From contig NZ_JANUCJ010000003.1 in the NCBI RefSeq assembly GCF_024807615.1, positions 682,001-746,000 of the forward strand: 64,000 bases of DNA, written 5' to 3'. The number at the start of each line of letters is the position of its first letter. Positions within the stretch are counted from its first letter, which is position 1. The translations under genes were made by a program, and so were the position numbers. Positions 45,530-55,154 of this stretch are shown one piece after another. Origin of the DNA: Tsukamurella ocularis (GTDB lineage: Bacteria; Actinomycetota; Actinomycetes; Mycobacteriales; Mycobacteriaceae). The notes beneath the pieces were generated by a model. The model was not told where the DNA came from and did not search any database. It saw only the letters and a program-made list of their open reading frames with translations.

Positions 45530-46993
45530 ATGCCCCACGTGATCGTCCAGAACTGCTGCAACGACGCGTCGTGCGTCCCCGAGTGCCCCGTCGACTGCAT
45601 CCACCCCACGCCCGACGAGCCCGAGTACGCCACGGCGGAGATGCTCTACATCGACCCGGACGTGTGCATCGACTGCGGCGCCTGCATCGATGCCTGCCCC
45701 GTCTCGGCGATCACCACCGATTACGAGCTGACCACGGAGATGGCCCCGTTCGAGGCGATGAACGCGGACTACTACGAGGCCGTGGGCTCGTCCGCGGACC
45801 GCGACCATCCGTTCACCGACCCGCGGATCGGCCGCAAGCGCCCCGCCTCGGACGCCGAGACGCTGAGCGTCGCCGTCGTGGGTGCGGGCGCGGCGGGGCA
45901 CTACGTGGTGAGCGAGCTGCAGCACCGCATCGACGTCCGCGCGACGATCGACGTCTACGAGCGGCTCCCCGAGACCGGCGGGCTGGTGCGCTTCGGGGTC
46001 GCCCCCGACCATGGCGACACCAAGAAGGTGCAGGAGCAGTTCGCGAAATCGCGCAAGGCCGCAGGCGTCACGACGCACCTGGGCGTGCGGATCGGCGAGG
46101 ACGTCACGCACGAGGACCTGGCGCGTGCGCATCACGCGGTGGTGTACGCGGTGGGCTCGCTGCACGGCCGTGACCTGGGCCTGCCGGGCGCGGACCTGCC
46201 CGGCGTCACGGCCGCCGCCGACTTCGTGGCCTGGTACAACGGCCACCCCGACTTCGCCGGGCTCGCCCCCGATCTCACGCACGAACGGGTCGTCGTGCTG
46301 GGCAACGGCAACGTCGCGCTGGACGTCGCGCGGATCCTCACCGCCGACCCCGAGACCTTCGTCGGCACCGACCTGACCGACGGGGCTCTCGCCGCACTCC
46401 GGGATTCGCAGGTCAGAGAGGTAGTGATCCTCGCCCGACGGGGCCCGGGGCACGCCGCCTTCACCGCGCCGGAGCTCGTCGGGCTGGCCCGCACGGTGAC
46501 GGTCGTCGTCGAACCACGCGACCTGGACGACGACGGTGACGAGCCCGCCGACGAGCAGGCCCGCTTCTACCGCGCACAGAAACTCGCCCTGCTGCAGGCG
46601 CTTCCGGCGGCGGACTCCGCCCCGGAGGGTCGACGGGTGGTCCTGCGCTTCGGCACGCCGCCCACCGCCATCACCGCCGCCGACGGCGGGCTCACCGTCG
46701 CCTTCGACGACCACGGCACACCGTCGGAGCTGGCGTGCGGCCTGGTCCTGCCGTCGATCGGACTGCGGGGCACGTCCGTACCGGGCGTGCCCTACGACGA
46801 GGCCACCGGCACCATCCCGAACGCCGACGGGCGCGTCCTCGGGTCGGACGGTGCCGCCCTCCCCGGCGTGTACGTGGCCGGGTGGTGCAAACGTGGCCCC
46901 ACGGGTGTGATCGGCACGAACCGGTTCGACGCCCGTGGCACCGTCGACGCCCTGGTCGCCGACTTCCACGCCGGAGCGCTCCGCGTCGAGTAG
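45530..46993 (+). CDS. fprB: Ferredoxin-fused NADPH-ferredoxin reductase FprB
   Basis: The 487-residue protein has an N-terminal bacterial ferredoxin domain with cluster motifs CCNDASCVPECPVDCIHP and CIDCGACIDACPVSAI, then an FprA-like reductase with VAVVGAGAAGHYVV, RFGVAPDHGDTKKV, VLGNGNVALDVARIL and GWCKRGPTGVIGTNRFDA. It resembles Rv0886. The residues after the ferredoxin are a short linker. Its own electron carrier means it can feed electrons without a free ferredoxin. It is convergent with the tetR gene. Confidence 0.93.
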   Translation: MPHVIVQNCCNDASCVPECPVDCIHPTPDEPEYATAEMLYIDPDVCIDCGACIDACPVSAITTDYELTTEMAPFEAMNADYYEAVGSSADRDHPFTDPRIGRKRPASDAETLSVAVVGAGAAGHYVVSELQHRIDVRATIDVYERLPETGGLVRFGVAPDHGDTKKVQEQFAKSRKAAGVTTHLGVRIGEDVTHEDLARAHHAVVYAVGSLHGRDLGLPGADLPGVTAAADFVAWYNGHPDFAGLAPDLTHERVVVLGNGNVALDVARILTADPETFVGTDLTDGALAALRDSQVREVVILARRGPGHAAFTAPELVGLARTVTVVVEPRDLDDDGDEPADEQARFYRAQKLALLQALPAADSAPEGRRVVLRFGTPPTAITAADGGLTVAFDDHGTPSELACGLVLPSIGLRGTSVPGVPYDEATGTIPNADGRVLGSDGAALPGVYVAGWCKRGPTGVIGTNRFDARGTVDALVADFHAGALRVE

Positions 46994-46997
46994 GGAG

Positions 46998-47636
46998 CTA
47001 CAGGCCGGGGCGGCGGTCCGCGAGGCCGGCGATGATGAAGTCGACCTTCGCGTCGAGCACGGTCCGGTCGATCCAGGCGGGCTCGGGCCGGAAGACGGCG
47101 TCGTCCGCCGCAGACCGACGTGCCCGGTCGTATCCGGACGCGCCGGAATCGTCCACCTCGCGCATGGCCTGGATACCGAGGTGCGAGGCGAAGACGGTGT
47201 CGCCGAGGAAGTCCAGGGCGAAGGCGGCCTGGTCGACGGTCCACCCGTCCGCGCCGAGCGCGCGGGCGTAAGCGGCGGCGACGTGCTCGATGTGGTTGAA
47301 CGCGATCGGGTTCGCGAACACCGCGCGGTTCAAACCGAGGTGGTCCTCACAGACCTTCCAGCACTCGTCGGCCCACATCCGCAGTACCGCGCGCCAATCG
47401 GATCCGGGAGCGGGGAGCGCGATGCTCGCGGCGGCCCGGTGCAGTGCAGCGGCCTCGATCTCGTCTCGCGATTTGAAGACGCGGTAGATCGCCGGGGTGA
47501 CCACGCCGAGCCGGTCCGCGACCGCGGCCATCGTGAACCGGTCGACGCCCTCGGCGAACGCCGCGTCGATCACGTCGTCGGCGTCGAAGGCCGGCTTCCG
47601 CCCGACCTTCCGTGTGATCCCATCGCCCCGTGCCAC
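46998..47636 (-). CDS. TetR-family regulator
   Basis: The 212-residue protein has an N-terminal helix-turn-helix (FDADDVIDAAFAEGVDRFTMAAVADRLGVVTPAIYRVFKSRDEIEAAAL) and a C-terminal ligand domain. It lies 10 bases after the ABC half-transporter genes and could regulate them, but it also has its own leaderless promoter, so its target is uncertain. GTG start. Confidence 0.88.
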   Translation of the reverse strand: MARGDGITRKVGRKPAFDADDVIDAAFAEGVDRFTMAAVADRLGVVTPAIYRVFKSRDEIEAAALHRAAASIALPAPGSDWRAVLRMWADECWKVCEDHLGLNRAVFANPIAFNHIEHVAAAYARALGADGWTVDQAAFALDFLGDTVFASHLGIQAMREVDDSGASGYDRARRSAADDAVFRPEPAWIDRTVLDAKVDFIIAGLADRRPGL

Positions 47637-47642
47637 ACCGGC

Positions 47643-47648
47643 ACTCTA
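47643..47648 (-). promoter_or_regulatory. -10 element of leaderless tetR promoter
   Basis: TAGAGT overlaps the stop codon of the ABC gene and is six bases from the tetR GTG. Confidence 0.5.
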
Positions 47649-49406
47649 ATTCGTCAGTTGCCATCCCTGTGCGGTCCGCAGGTGCTCCCAGTAGATGGCG
47701 TAGGTGCCGCCGGCAGCGAGGAGCTCGTCGTGCGTGCCGATCGCCTCGACCGATCCGTCTGCGTCGAGCGCCACGATGAGGTCGGCGTGGGCGATCGTGT
47801 CCAGCCGGTGCGCGATGATCAGAACGGTGGCCTCGCGCCGCAACTGCTCCACCGCCGCGACGATGTTCGCCTCGTTCTCCACGTCGAGCGCGGAGGTGGC
47901 TTCATCGAGCAGCACGATCGGGGCGCGCTTGAGCAGCGCGCGGGCGATGGCCACCCGCTGCCGCTCCCCGCCCGACAGTGCGCGGCCGCCCTCCCCGACC
48001 GGCGCGTCCCACCCCAGCGGCAGCCGACGGGCGATATCCGCAACGCCCGCGATCTCCCCCGCGCGCCGGATCTCCTCGTCGGTCGCATCCTCGCGCCCCA
48101 CCGCGATGTTCGCGCTAAGCGTGTCGTCGAAGAGGTAGACGTCCTGGAAGACCATCGACAGCTGCCCCATGAGCTGCTCGGTCGTCTGCACGCCGACGGG
48201 TGCCCCGCCCACGAGCACGCGGCCCTCGGTCGTGTCGTAGAACCGGCTGACGAGTTTCGCCACCGTCGTCTTGCCGCTGCCGGAGGGCCCGACCAGAGCG
48301 ACCATACTCCCCGGCGGCACGCGCAGGGACACGTCGCGCAGCGCCGGTGGACCGTCGGGCGTGTACCCGAAGGTGACTCCCTCCAGAGCGATCGCGCCCG
48401 GCTCAGGCAGGTCCGACGGTGCGCCGGGCTCCGGGAGCGGCACGGCCGTCAGCACCTCGTCGAGCTGATCGAGGAGGGGCCGCCGCGACTCGAGAGCCAT
48501 GGCACTGCTGGTGATCTCGGACAGGGTGGAGGTGAACCGGAGCGAGAGCCCGATGAAGGCGAGCGCGGGGATCGGTGCGAGTTCCCCTGAGACCGCGAGG
48601 GTCCCGGTGACCGTGATGAGTACGACGATCACGCCCTGCGAGACCATGCCGCTGGTGAGCAGACCGGCGGTCTCGAACCACAGCGCCCGCTTCTTCGCCG
48701 CCGTCGCGCCGTCCATCGCGTCGGTCAGCGGTCCGAAATCGTCACTGCGGCCGCAGGATCGCAGCGCGCCCTGGCACTGCGAGTACTCGACGATCCGGTG
48801 CGCGAGCACGGCTTCCTCGGGCTCGTGGATGGATCGCCCCTTGCGCAGGAGGGCCGTCGACACCAGGGTGATCGCGACGAACGCCGGCACCGCGATCGTG
48901 AGGACGAGCCCGAGCGCGGGGTTCCACAGCCACGCCGCCACGACCACGGCCGCCGCCGCGACCGAGCGCGCCACGATCGGGGAGAGCATGTGCGCCAGGA
49001 TCTCTCCGGCCATCATCAACTCGGTCGAGACCACCCGGGAGAGCGCGCCCGCCCGCGGGCGGGCGAACCACCCCAGGGGCTGCTTGGCCACCTGGTCGCC
49101 GACGAGGCGGTGGATGCTGGCGAGGAAGTCGAGGGCCGCGGCGTAGGAGCGGCGGCTGGAGAGGTAGTTGACGCCGAAGCTCGCCGCTGCGAGCGCGGCG
49201 AGCACCCACAGCCACCCGGCCAGCTCCATCCCCCACACGGGTCCTCCGCTCGCGAGCGCGGAGATGGCGGGGAGCAGCGCGGCCAGCGCCAGGCCTTCGA
49301 TGAGGCCCGCGAGCACCGCGAGCGCGACGACGAGGCCCAGCGCCTCGGGGCGCGAGAGCATGCGCCGCACCCGCGGAACGATATCGAGCAGAGGGAGATT
49401 CATCAT
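47646..49406 (-). CDS. ABC exporter-fold half-transporter, IrtB-like
   Basis: A six-helix transmembrane domain (about 1-320) is followed by an ATPase with Walker A GPSGSGKTT, signature LSGGERQ and Walker B IVLLDEATS. It forms a heterodimer with the overlapping upstream gene product. The pair matches the IrtAB-type siderophore importers, which have exporter folds. A toxin or peptide exporter would look similar; the IdeR-like box upstream favours siderophore transport. Confidence 0.82.
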   Translation of the reverse strand: MMNLPLLDIVPRVRRMLSRPEALGLVVALAVLAGLIEGLALAALLPAISALASGGPVWGMELAGWLWVLAALAAASFGVNYLSSRRSYAAALDFLASIHRLVGDQVAKQPLGWFARPRAGALSRVVSTELMMAGEILAHMLSPIVARSVAAAAVVVAAWLWNPALGLVLTIAVPAFVAITLVSTALLRKGRSIHEPEEAVLAHRIVEYSQCQGALRSCGRSDDFGPLTDAMDGATAAKKRALWFETAGLLTSGMVSQGVIVVLITVTGTLAVSGELAPIPALAFIGLSLRFTSTLSEITSSAMALESRRPLLDQLDEVLTAVPLPEPGAPSDLPEPGAIALEGVTFGYTPDGPPALRDVSLRVPPGSMVALVGPSGSGKTTVAKLVSRFYDTTEGRVLVGGAPVGVQTTEQLMGQLSMVFQDVYLFDDTLSANIAVGREDATDEEIRRAGEIAGVADIARRLPLGWDAPVGEGGRALSGGERQRVAIARALLKRAPIVLLDEATSALDVENEANIVAAVEQLRREATVLIIAHRLDTIAHADLIVALDADGSVEAIGTHDELLAAGGTYAIYWEHLRTAQGWQLTN

Positions 49407-51259
49407 CGCCGGGTTCCTTCGTTCGAGGTGGACGGGGTCGCGCCGCGGTGCCAGAGCCCGGCGTAGCGGGGCTCGGCGAGCAGGTCGTCGTGGGTGCCGG
49501 TGGCGACGACCCGGCCCTCGTCCACGAGGACGATCTGGTCGACGCCACTGATGGTCTCGCGGCGGTGCCCGATCACGAGCACGGTACGGCCTCGCGCGAG
49601 CGCCGAGAGCGCCTGCTGGATCTCGGCCTGCGCCTCGGGGTCCGCCAGCGCCGTCGCTTCGTCGAGGACGAGTACCGGCGCGTCGACGAGCAGCGCGCGG
49701 GCGATGGCGATGCGCTGCGCCTGTCCGCCGGAGAGTCCCGTGCCGGCGCCGTAGACCGTGGCGAAACCGTCGGGAAGCCGCTCGATCTCGTCAAGGACGC
49801 GGGCTGCGCGGGCCGCCGCACGCACTTGCTCGTCGTCGGCGTCGGGCCGACCGAGGGCGATGTTGTCGCGGATGCTGATCGACAGCAACTGCGGGTCCTG
49901 CAGCACGAAACCCACGTGCGCGTACAGGTCCGCGATCCGGTCGACCGGGACGCCGCCGATGCGGATCGCGCCAGAACGGGGATCGTCGAACCGGGCGAGC
50001 AGTGTCGCGATGGTCGACTTACCGGAGCCTGACGGGCCCACCAGCGCCGTGACGGTGCCCTGCCGCAGGGTGAAGCTCACGTCGTCGACGGCGAGCGCAC
50101 CGTCGTCGCCCCCATACGAGTAGGCGACGTTCTCGAAGACGACGTCGTGCCCCTGCGGCTGCGCGGTGTCGGCGACGCCCGGGAGGACCGGCGTCTCGAG
50201 CACGTCCTGCAGTCGCAGCGCGGCGGCCCCGGCGAGCTGCCGCGACCACGTCGAGTGCATGAGCACCTCCAGCGCGTAGGGGATCAGGAGCGCGATGAGA
50301 GACGTGGCGAGCACGTCGGCGGCGGTCACCGCTCCCCCGTGCACCAGGACAGCGCCGCCGCCGACGTTCACGAGGAGGATCAGCGGTACCGCGAGGAACG
50401 ACGAGCCCACGGCGGAGATCCGGACCAGCGGTCGCACCCAGTCCGCGTAGAAGGTGTGGAACTCGTCGGCCGCCTCCTGGTAGTTGCGGTGCGCCCGACC
50501 GACCCGGCCGAAGGCCTTGACCACGGCGATCCCGGTCACGAACTCGACGGTGCGCGCCGACACCGTCGACAGGCGACGGTCCATCTGTACGGTCATCTCG
50601 CCCATGCCGCGGGCCGAGAACGCCATCGCGAGGGCGTACAGCGGCAGGGTTCCGATCGACAGCAGGCCCAGGCGCCAGTCGATGACGAAGGCGTAGACCA
50701 TCAGCGCGAGCGGCATGACGACGGCGTTGGTGACGTCCACCGGCTGATGCGCGATCAGCTGGTGCACCGTCCCGATGTCGTCCTGCAGCGACTTGCGGAC
50801 GCGGCCCGAATTGGTGGCCGTGAACCAGGCGAGGGGCACGCGGGCGATCCGGTCCACCATCCGCTGCCGGACGTGGTGCCCGAACCGCAGGTCGGCGACG
50901 TGGGTGACGGCGAGCGCCGCCAGGTAGATCCCGAGGCGGGCCGCGAAGGTCGCGATGAGGATCTGCAGCCAGCGGTCGACCTCGGCCCGATCGACCGCGG
51001 CGCCGGTCGCCGCGGCGTCGAGGAGCAGCGCGCCGATGCGGACGAGCGCGATGTAGGGCACGACGGCAAGCACGGCGGAGACCACCGCCATCGCGCGCCC
51101 CAGCGCCAGCCCGCCGGCCACCGGTCGCGTCAGGCCCTTCAGCGCGGCGGCGCCCGCGCGTTGTTGCGCTTTCGCCGAGGACACCTCCCCGTGTGGCGGC
51201 GTCGTGGGTGACGCCGACGGCGGGGCGTCGAGAGCGGTCGTGGGCAGGTCGGTCGCCAT
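49403..51259 (-). CDS. ABC exporter-fold half-transporter, IrtA-like without reductase domain
   Basis: The 618-residue protein has a short Pro-rich N-terminus, six helices, and an ATPase with GPSGSGKST, LSGGQAQ, VLVLDEATA and GHRRE. M. tuberculosis IrtA has an N-terminal siderophore-interacting domain, which is missing here. The ATG has AGGAG five bases upstream. The ATG of the second half-transporter overlaps its stop (ATGA). Regulation by iron is likely from the box at 51272-51290. Confidence 0.82.
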   Translation of the reverse strand: MATDLPTTALDAPPSASPTTPPHGEVSSAKAQQRAGAAALKGLTRPVAGGLALGRAMAVVSAVLAVVPYIALVRIGALLLDAAATGAAVDRAEVDRWLQILIATFAARLGIYLAALAVTHVADLRFGHHVRQRMVDRIARVPLAWFTATNSGRVRKSLQDDIGTVHQLIAHQPVDVTNAVVMPLALMVYAFVIDWRLGLLSIGTLPLYALAMAFSARGMGEMTVQMDRRLSTVSARTVEFVTGIAVVKAFGRVGRAHRNYQEAADEFHTFYADWVRPLVRISAVGSSFLAVPLILLVNVGGGAVLVHGGAVTAADVLATSLIALLIPYALEVLMHSTWSRQLAGAAALRLQDVLETPVLPGVADTAQPQGHDVVFENVAYSYGGDDGALAVDDVSFTLRQGTVTALVGPSGSGKSTIATLLARFDDPRSGAIRIGGVPVDRIADLYAHVGFVLQDPQLLSISIRDNIALGRPDADDEQVRAAARAARVLDEIERLPDGFATVYGAGTGLSGGQAQRIAIARALLVDAPVLVLDEATALADPEAQAEIQQALSALARGRTVLVIGHRRETISGVDQIVLVDEGRVVATGTHDDLLAEPRYAGLWHRGATPSTSNEGTRR

Positions 51260-51271
51260 AAGCACTCCTAC

Positions 51272-51290
51272 TTAGGTGAGCCATAACTAT
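51272..51290 (-). promoter_or_regulatory. IdeR/DtxR-like iron box before the ABC pair
   Basis: Read on the plus strand the site begins TTAGGTGAGCC and matches about 12 of 19 positions of the iron box. It lies 13 bases before the first ABC gene and would cover its promoter. Confidence 0.6.
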
Positions 51291-51360
51291 TTATGAATGC
51301 CATTCACATTAGGTGCCGCCCCCTCCCTTGGCAAGACCGAATCCGCCCCGAGACAGCGAA

Positions 51361-51392
51361 AGGTCCCGCCCTCCGGAAGGAGGACGGGACCT
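51361..51392 (-). terminator. Terminator of clpB
   Basis: A 14-bp stem (plus-strand left arm AGGTCCCGCCCTCC, one wobble pair) with loop GGAA is followed on the minus strand by TTTCG. Confidence 0.75.
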
Positions 51393-51427
51393 GTCGGACC
51401 GATCGCGATCGCGCGGATCGCGCAGCG

Positions 51428-53980
51428 TCAGCCGACGATGAGCCGGTCGCCGTCGTCGCTGACGGTGACCTTCACCGTGTCGCCGTCGCGGACATCGCCC
51501 GCGAGCAACGCCTTGGCGAGCTGGTCGCCGATCGCGTGCTGCACCAGGCGGCGCAGCGGACGGGCGCCGTAGAGCGGGTCGAAACCGCGCTCCGCGAGCC
51601 AGCCCTTGGCCTCGTCGGAGACCTCGAGCCCCAGCCTGCGCTGCGACAGGCGCGTGCGCAGCTGGTCCAGCTGGATGTCGACGATGCCGGTCAACTGGTC
51701 CGAGCTCAGAGCGTCGAAGATGAGCACGTCGTCGAGCCGGTTGATGAACTCCGGCTTGAACTTCGCTCGCACCGCGGCCATCACCTGCTCGGGCGTGCCG
51801 CCCGCGCCGAGGTTCGACGTGAGGATCAGGATCGTGTTGCGGAAGTCCACCGTGCGGCCCTGGCCGTCGGTGAGCCGGCCCTCGTCGAGCACCTGCAGGA
51901 GCACGTCGAAGACGTCCGGGTGCGCCTTCTCGACCTCGTCGAACAGCACCACCGTGTAGGGACGGCGCCGCACGGCCTCGGTCAGCTGGCCGCCGGCCTC
52001 GTAGCCGACGTACCCGGGAGGCGCGCCGACGAGCCGTGCGACGGAGTGCTTCTCGCCGTACTCGGACATGTCGATGCGGACCATGGCGCGCTCGTCGTCG
52101 AAGAGGAACTCCGCGAGGCCCTTCGCCAGCTCGGTCTTGCCCACGCCCGTCGGGCCGAGGAACAGGAACGAGCCGGTGGGCCGGTTCGGGTCCGCGACGC
52201 CGGCGCGGGTGCGGCGCACCGCGTCCGAGACCGCGGTGACCGCGGCCTCCTGACCGATCACGCGCTTGCCGATCTCCGACTCCATGCGCAGCAGCTTCGC
52301 CGTCTCACCCTCGAGCATGCGGCCGGCGGGGACGCCGGTCCAGGCGGAGACCACATCGGCCACGTCGTCGGGGCCGACCTCCTCCTTGAGCATGACCTCG
52401 CCGTCGGAGGCGGCACCCGACAAGGCGACCGCCTCGTCGAGCTGCTTCTCCAGCGCGGGGATCTGGCCGTAGCGCAGCTCCGCCGCGCGACCGAGGTCGC
52501 CGTCGCGCTCAGCGCGCTCCGACTCGCCCTTCAGCGTCTCGAGCTGCTCCTTGAGCGAGCGCACCGAATCGATGGCACCCTTCTCGTTCTGCCAGCGGGA
52601 GGTGAGCTGGGCCAGCTTCTCCTTGTGATCGGCGAGCTCGCCGCGCAGCTTCTCCAGGCGGTCCTTCGACGCGTCGTCGGACTCCTTCGACAGCGCCATC
52701 TCCTCGATCTCGAGGCGGCGGACCAGCCGCTCCTCGGCGTCGATCTCCTCGGGGCGCGAGTCGATCTCCATCCGCAGGCGCGATGCGGCCTCGTCGACGA
52801 GGTCGATCGCCTTGTCGGGCAGGAACCTGCTCGTGATGTAGCGGTCGGAGAGGGACGCGGCGGCGACCAGCGCGGAGTCGGTGATGCGCACGCCGTGGTG
52901 CACCTCGTACCGCTCCTTGAGGCCACGCAGGATGCCGACGGTGTCCTCCACCGACGGCTCGCCGACCAGCACCTGCTGGAACCGGCGCTCGAGCGCGGCG
53001 TCCTTCTCGATGTACTGGCGGTACTCATCGAGCGTGGTCGCGCCGACGAGCCGCAACTCGCCGCGGGCCAGCATCGGCTTGATCATGTTGCCCGCGTCCA
53101 TGGCGGAGTCGCCGGTGGCGCCGGCGCCCACGATGGTGTGCAGCTCGTCGATGAAGGTGATGATCTGGCCGGAGCTGGCCTTGATCTCGTCGAGGACGGC
53201 CTTGAGCCGCTCCTCGAACTCGCCGCGGTACTTGGCGCCCGCGACCATCGAGCCGAGGTCCAGCGAGACCACGGTCTTGTCGCGCAGCGACTCCGGCACG
53301 TCGCCCGTCACCACGCGCTGGGCCAGGCCCTCGACGATGGCCGTCTTGCCGACGCCGGGCTCGCCGATGAGCACCGGATTGTTCTTGGTGCGCCGGCTCA
53401 GGACCTGGACCACACGACGGATCTCGTTGTCGCGCCCGATGACCGGGTCGAGCTTGCCCTCGCGGGCCCGCGCGGTGAGGTCGGTCGAGTACTTCTCCAG
53501 AGCCTGGTACTGGCCCTCCGGATCCTGCGACGTGACCTTCGCGCTGCCGCGGACGGCCGTGAAGGCCTCGCGGATCTCCTGCGGGGTCGCGCCGGCGGAG
53601 GTGAGGACCTGCGCGGCCTCACCGCCCGCCTCCGCGAGCCCGTAGAGCACGTGCTCGGTGGAGACGAACTGATCGCCCATCTCGGTCGCGAGTTTCTGCG
53701 CCGCACTGATCGACGCGATCGACTCGCGGCTGAGCTGCGGCGTGGCGGTGGAGCCGCTGGCCTTCGGCTTGCGGTCCACGAGGTCCTGCGCGCGGTTGCG
53801 CACGGTGACGGGATCCACACCCACCGCCTTGAGCAGCGGCGCGGCGATCCCGTCGGTCTGGTCGAGCAGCGCCACCAGCAGGTGCGCCGGAGAGATCTCC
53901 GGGTTCCCCGCGGCGGACGCCGCCTGCAGAGCCGAGGTCAGCGCGGCCTGCGTCTTGGTGGTGGGCTGGAACGAATCCAC
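51428..53980 (-). CDS. clpB: ATP-dependent disaggregase ClpB
   Basis: ClpB is a hexameric AAA+ chaperone that threads aggregated proteins with DnaK. The 850 residues contain the N-terminal domain, two Walker A motifs (GEPGVGKTA and GPTGVGKTE), the middle coiled coil (REAL-rich [20 protein letters not shown]) and the pore loops. GTG start with AGGAGG nine bases before it. The upstream region carries a HspR HAIR site and a SigH-like promoter. Confidence 0.97.
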   Translation of the reverse strand: MDSFQPTTKTQAALTSALQAASAAGNPEISPAHLLVALLDQTDGIAAPLLKAVGVDPVTVRNRAQDLVDRKPKASGSTATPQLSRESIASISAAQKLATEMGDQFVSTEHVLYGLAEAGGEAAQVLTSAGATPQEIREAFTAVRGSAKVTSQDPEGQYQALEKYSTDLTARAREGKLDPVIGRDNEIRRVVQVLSRRTKNNPVLIGEPGVGKTAIVEGLAQRVVTGDVPESLRDKTVVSLDLGSMVAGAKYRGEFEERLKAVLDEIKASSGQIITFIDELHTIVGAGATGDSAMDAGNMIKPMLARGELRLVGATTLDEYRQYIEKDAALERRFQQVLVGEPSVEDTVGILRGLKERYEVHHGVRITDSALVAAASLSDRYITSRFLPDKAIDLVDEAASRLRMEIDSRPEEIDAEERLVRRLEIEEMALSKESDDASKDRLEKLRGELADHKEKLAQLTSRWQNEKGAIDSVRSLKEQLETLKGESERAERDGDLGRAAELRYGQIPALEKQLDEAVALSGAASDGEVMLKEEVGPDDVADVVSAWTGVPAGRMLEGETAKLLRMESEIGKRVIGQEAAVTAVSDAVRRTRAGVADPNRPTGSFLFLGPTGVGKTELAKGLAEFLFDDERAMVRIDMSEYGEKHSVARLVGAPPGYVGYEAGGQLTEAVRRRPYTVVLFDEVEKAHPDVFDVLLQVLDEGRLTDGQGRTVDFRNTILILTSNLGAGGTPEQVMAAVRAKFKPEFINRLDDVLIFDALSSDQLTGIVDIQLDQLRTRLSQRRLGLEVSDEAKGWLAERGFDPLYGARPLRRLVQHAIGDQLAKALLAGDVRDGDTVKVTVSDDGDRLIVG

Positions 53981-54061
53981 TTCTGGTGACCTCCTGGGTC
54001 GTCTCGAACACGGTCATGCACCCTGAGCCTTCTCCACTCAAGTATGCCTTCTGTGTTCCTC

Positions 54062-54094
54062 AACGCGCAGAACCTTGAGTCTGTTCCGCTCAAG
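54062..54094 (-). promoter_or_regulatory. SigH-like promoter overlapping a HAIR (HspR) site before clpB
   Basis: On the minus strand GGAAC and GTT are separated by 18 bases, the SigH/SigE consensus. The HAIR repeat CTTGAGT-N7-GCTCAAG (plus strand 54074-54094) covers the -35 element. HspR binding would block the stress promoter. An extra ACTCAAG half site lies near 54037. Confidence 0.75.
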
Positions 54095-54173
54095 CTGGGG
54101 ATTCGGAGTGACCCATCCCACAGACCCGACAGGCGCGTTGAAACATCACCGCGAGAATCCGGAGATCGGCAGG

Positions 54174-54189
54174 GTTTCGCACGCGAAAC
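54174..54189. repeat. Short perfect palindrome before SGNH hydrolase 1 end
   Basis: GTTTCGC-AC-GCGAAAC has seven-base arms and lies between the clpB promoter region and the end of the first SGNH gene. It could end that gene's transcript. Confidence 0.5.
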
Positions 54190-54214
54190 GGCGCGATGCG
54201 CGGAGATCTTTCGA

Positions 54215-54856
54215 CTACGCCAGCGCCGCGACGCGCTCCGCGAGCTTCTGGTGCGCGGCGGCGTCGGGGTGACCGTCACTACTGGTCCCGTACACCCAGC
54301 CCTCGCTGAGCGGGGAGATGACGGACACCGACGGCTCGACCGCTCGGGCGGCGCCGACGATCGCCGCCTCGGTGGCGCGGGCGTTCGGGCCGCTGCCGCG
54401 GACGGACGGGAAGACCGTGATCAGCGCGACCCTGGCCCTCGGAGCCTGCGAGCGCACCATGGCGATCACCTGCCGCACCTGACTGTCGATCGCGGCGGTC
54501 GAGGCGCCCACGTCGTTGGAACCGGCCTGCACCACGACGAGCGCCGGGTCGCGCTCCGGAAGGTTCGCGGCCCGGGTCAGCCCGGCGATCGCGCCGTCGT
54601 TGTAGCCGGCGCCACTGCGGGCGCTGAGGTACACGGACCGACCGGCGATGGCGCTGATCATCCGCGGATAGGCCACGACGCCCTCGACCTCGTAGCCGGT
54701 CGAGATCGACGCGCCGATCACGACGATGGGCCGGGAATCCGCGGTGCGCGAGACGGCACCCGGGTCAGCGGCGACGGTGCCGGCGGACGCCCCGCCCACC
54801 GACGCGATCACCGCGGCTCCGATTCCGACCATTACCCCGAAACGCGACACGCTCAT
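54215..54856 (-). CDS. Exported SGNH/GDSL hydrolase 1
   Basis: The 213-residue protein has a signal peptide (to about residue 30, ending in ASAGTVAA) and the SGNH blocks: the nucleophile loop VVIGASIS, SGAGYNDG, the oxyanion asparagine in VVQAGSNDVGA, and DGHPDAAAH with the catalytic Asp and His. The substrate is unknown; acyl or polysaccharide esters outside the membrane are likely. A close paralogue follows at 55155-55952. Confidence 0.85.
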   Translation of the reverse strand: MSVSRFGVMVGIGAAVIASVGGASAGTVAADPGAVSRTADSRPIVVIGASISTGYEVEGVVAYPRMISAIAGRSVYLSARSGAGYNDGAIAGLTRAANLPERDPALVVVQAGSNDVGASTAAIDSQVRQVIAMVRSQAPRARVALITVFPSVRGSGPNARATEAAIVGAARAVEPSVSVISPLSEGWVYGTSSDGHPDAAAHQKLAERVAALA

Positions 54857-54973
54857 GCCGACATCGTGACACAACAGGAGTCACATACGTAACTCTCCCG
54901 ACTTTCTTCACACTTGTCTCGCGAGCACCACTCCGTGGCGCCCCGACCGGCCAGCTGCCCGCCGCCACCGCGG

Positions 54974-55011
54974 GCGTTTCGGGTGTGGACGGCATATCGC
55001 ACCCGAAACGC
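54974..55011. repeat. Perfect 12-bp inverted repeat between the two SGNH genes
   Basis: GCGTTTCGGGTG and CACCCGAAACGC are separated by 14 bases in the 298-base gap between the paralogues. It could end transcription of SGNH gene 2 or regulate gene 1. Confidence 0.55.
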
Positions 55012-55154
55012 GCCGTCGCACCTGTCATGCCGGGTGCCACGGGGCGAAAGCGGTGCGGGAGCCCATCCGCACCCGATCCGCCCGCGACCGTGCGTGCAGC
55101 GGGTGCGGCTGACCGTCGTGCGCTGCCGTGCAGCCGGGGGGGCCGCCGCTCGGG

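Noticed and set aside
51293-53989. Long open frame antisense to clpB (and others antisense to dnaK/dnaJ and the MFS-TGT gene)
   Set aside because: They mirror the third-position GC bias of the real genes, show low-complexity Arg/Gly/Ala-rich translations and no recognisable domain.
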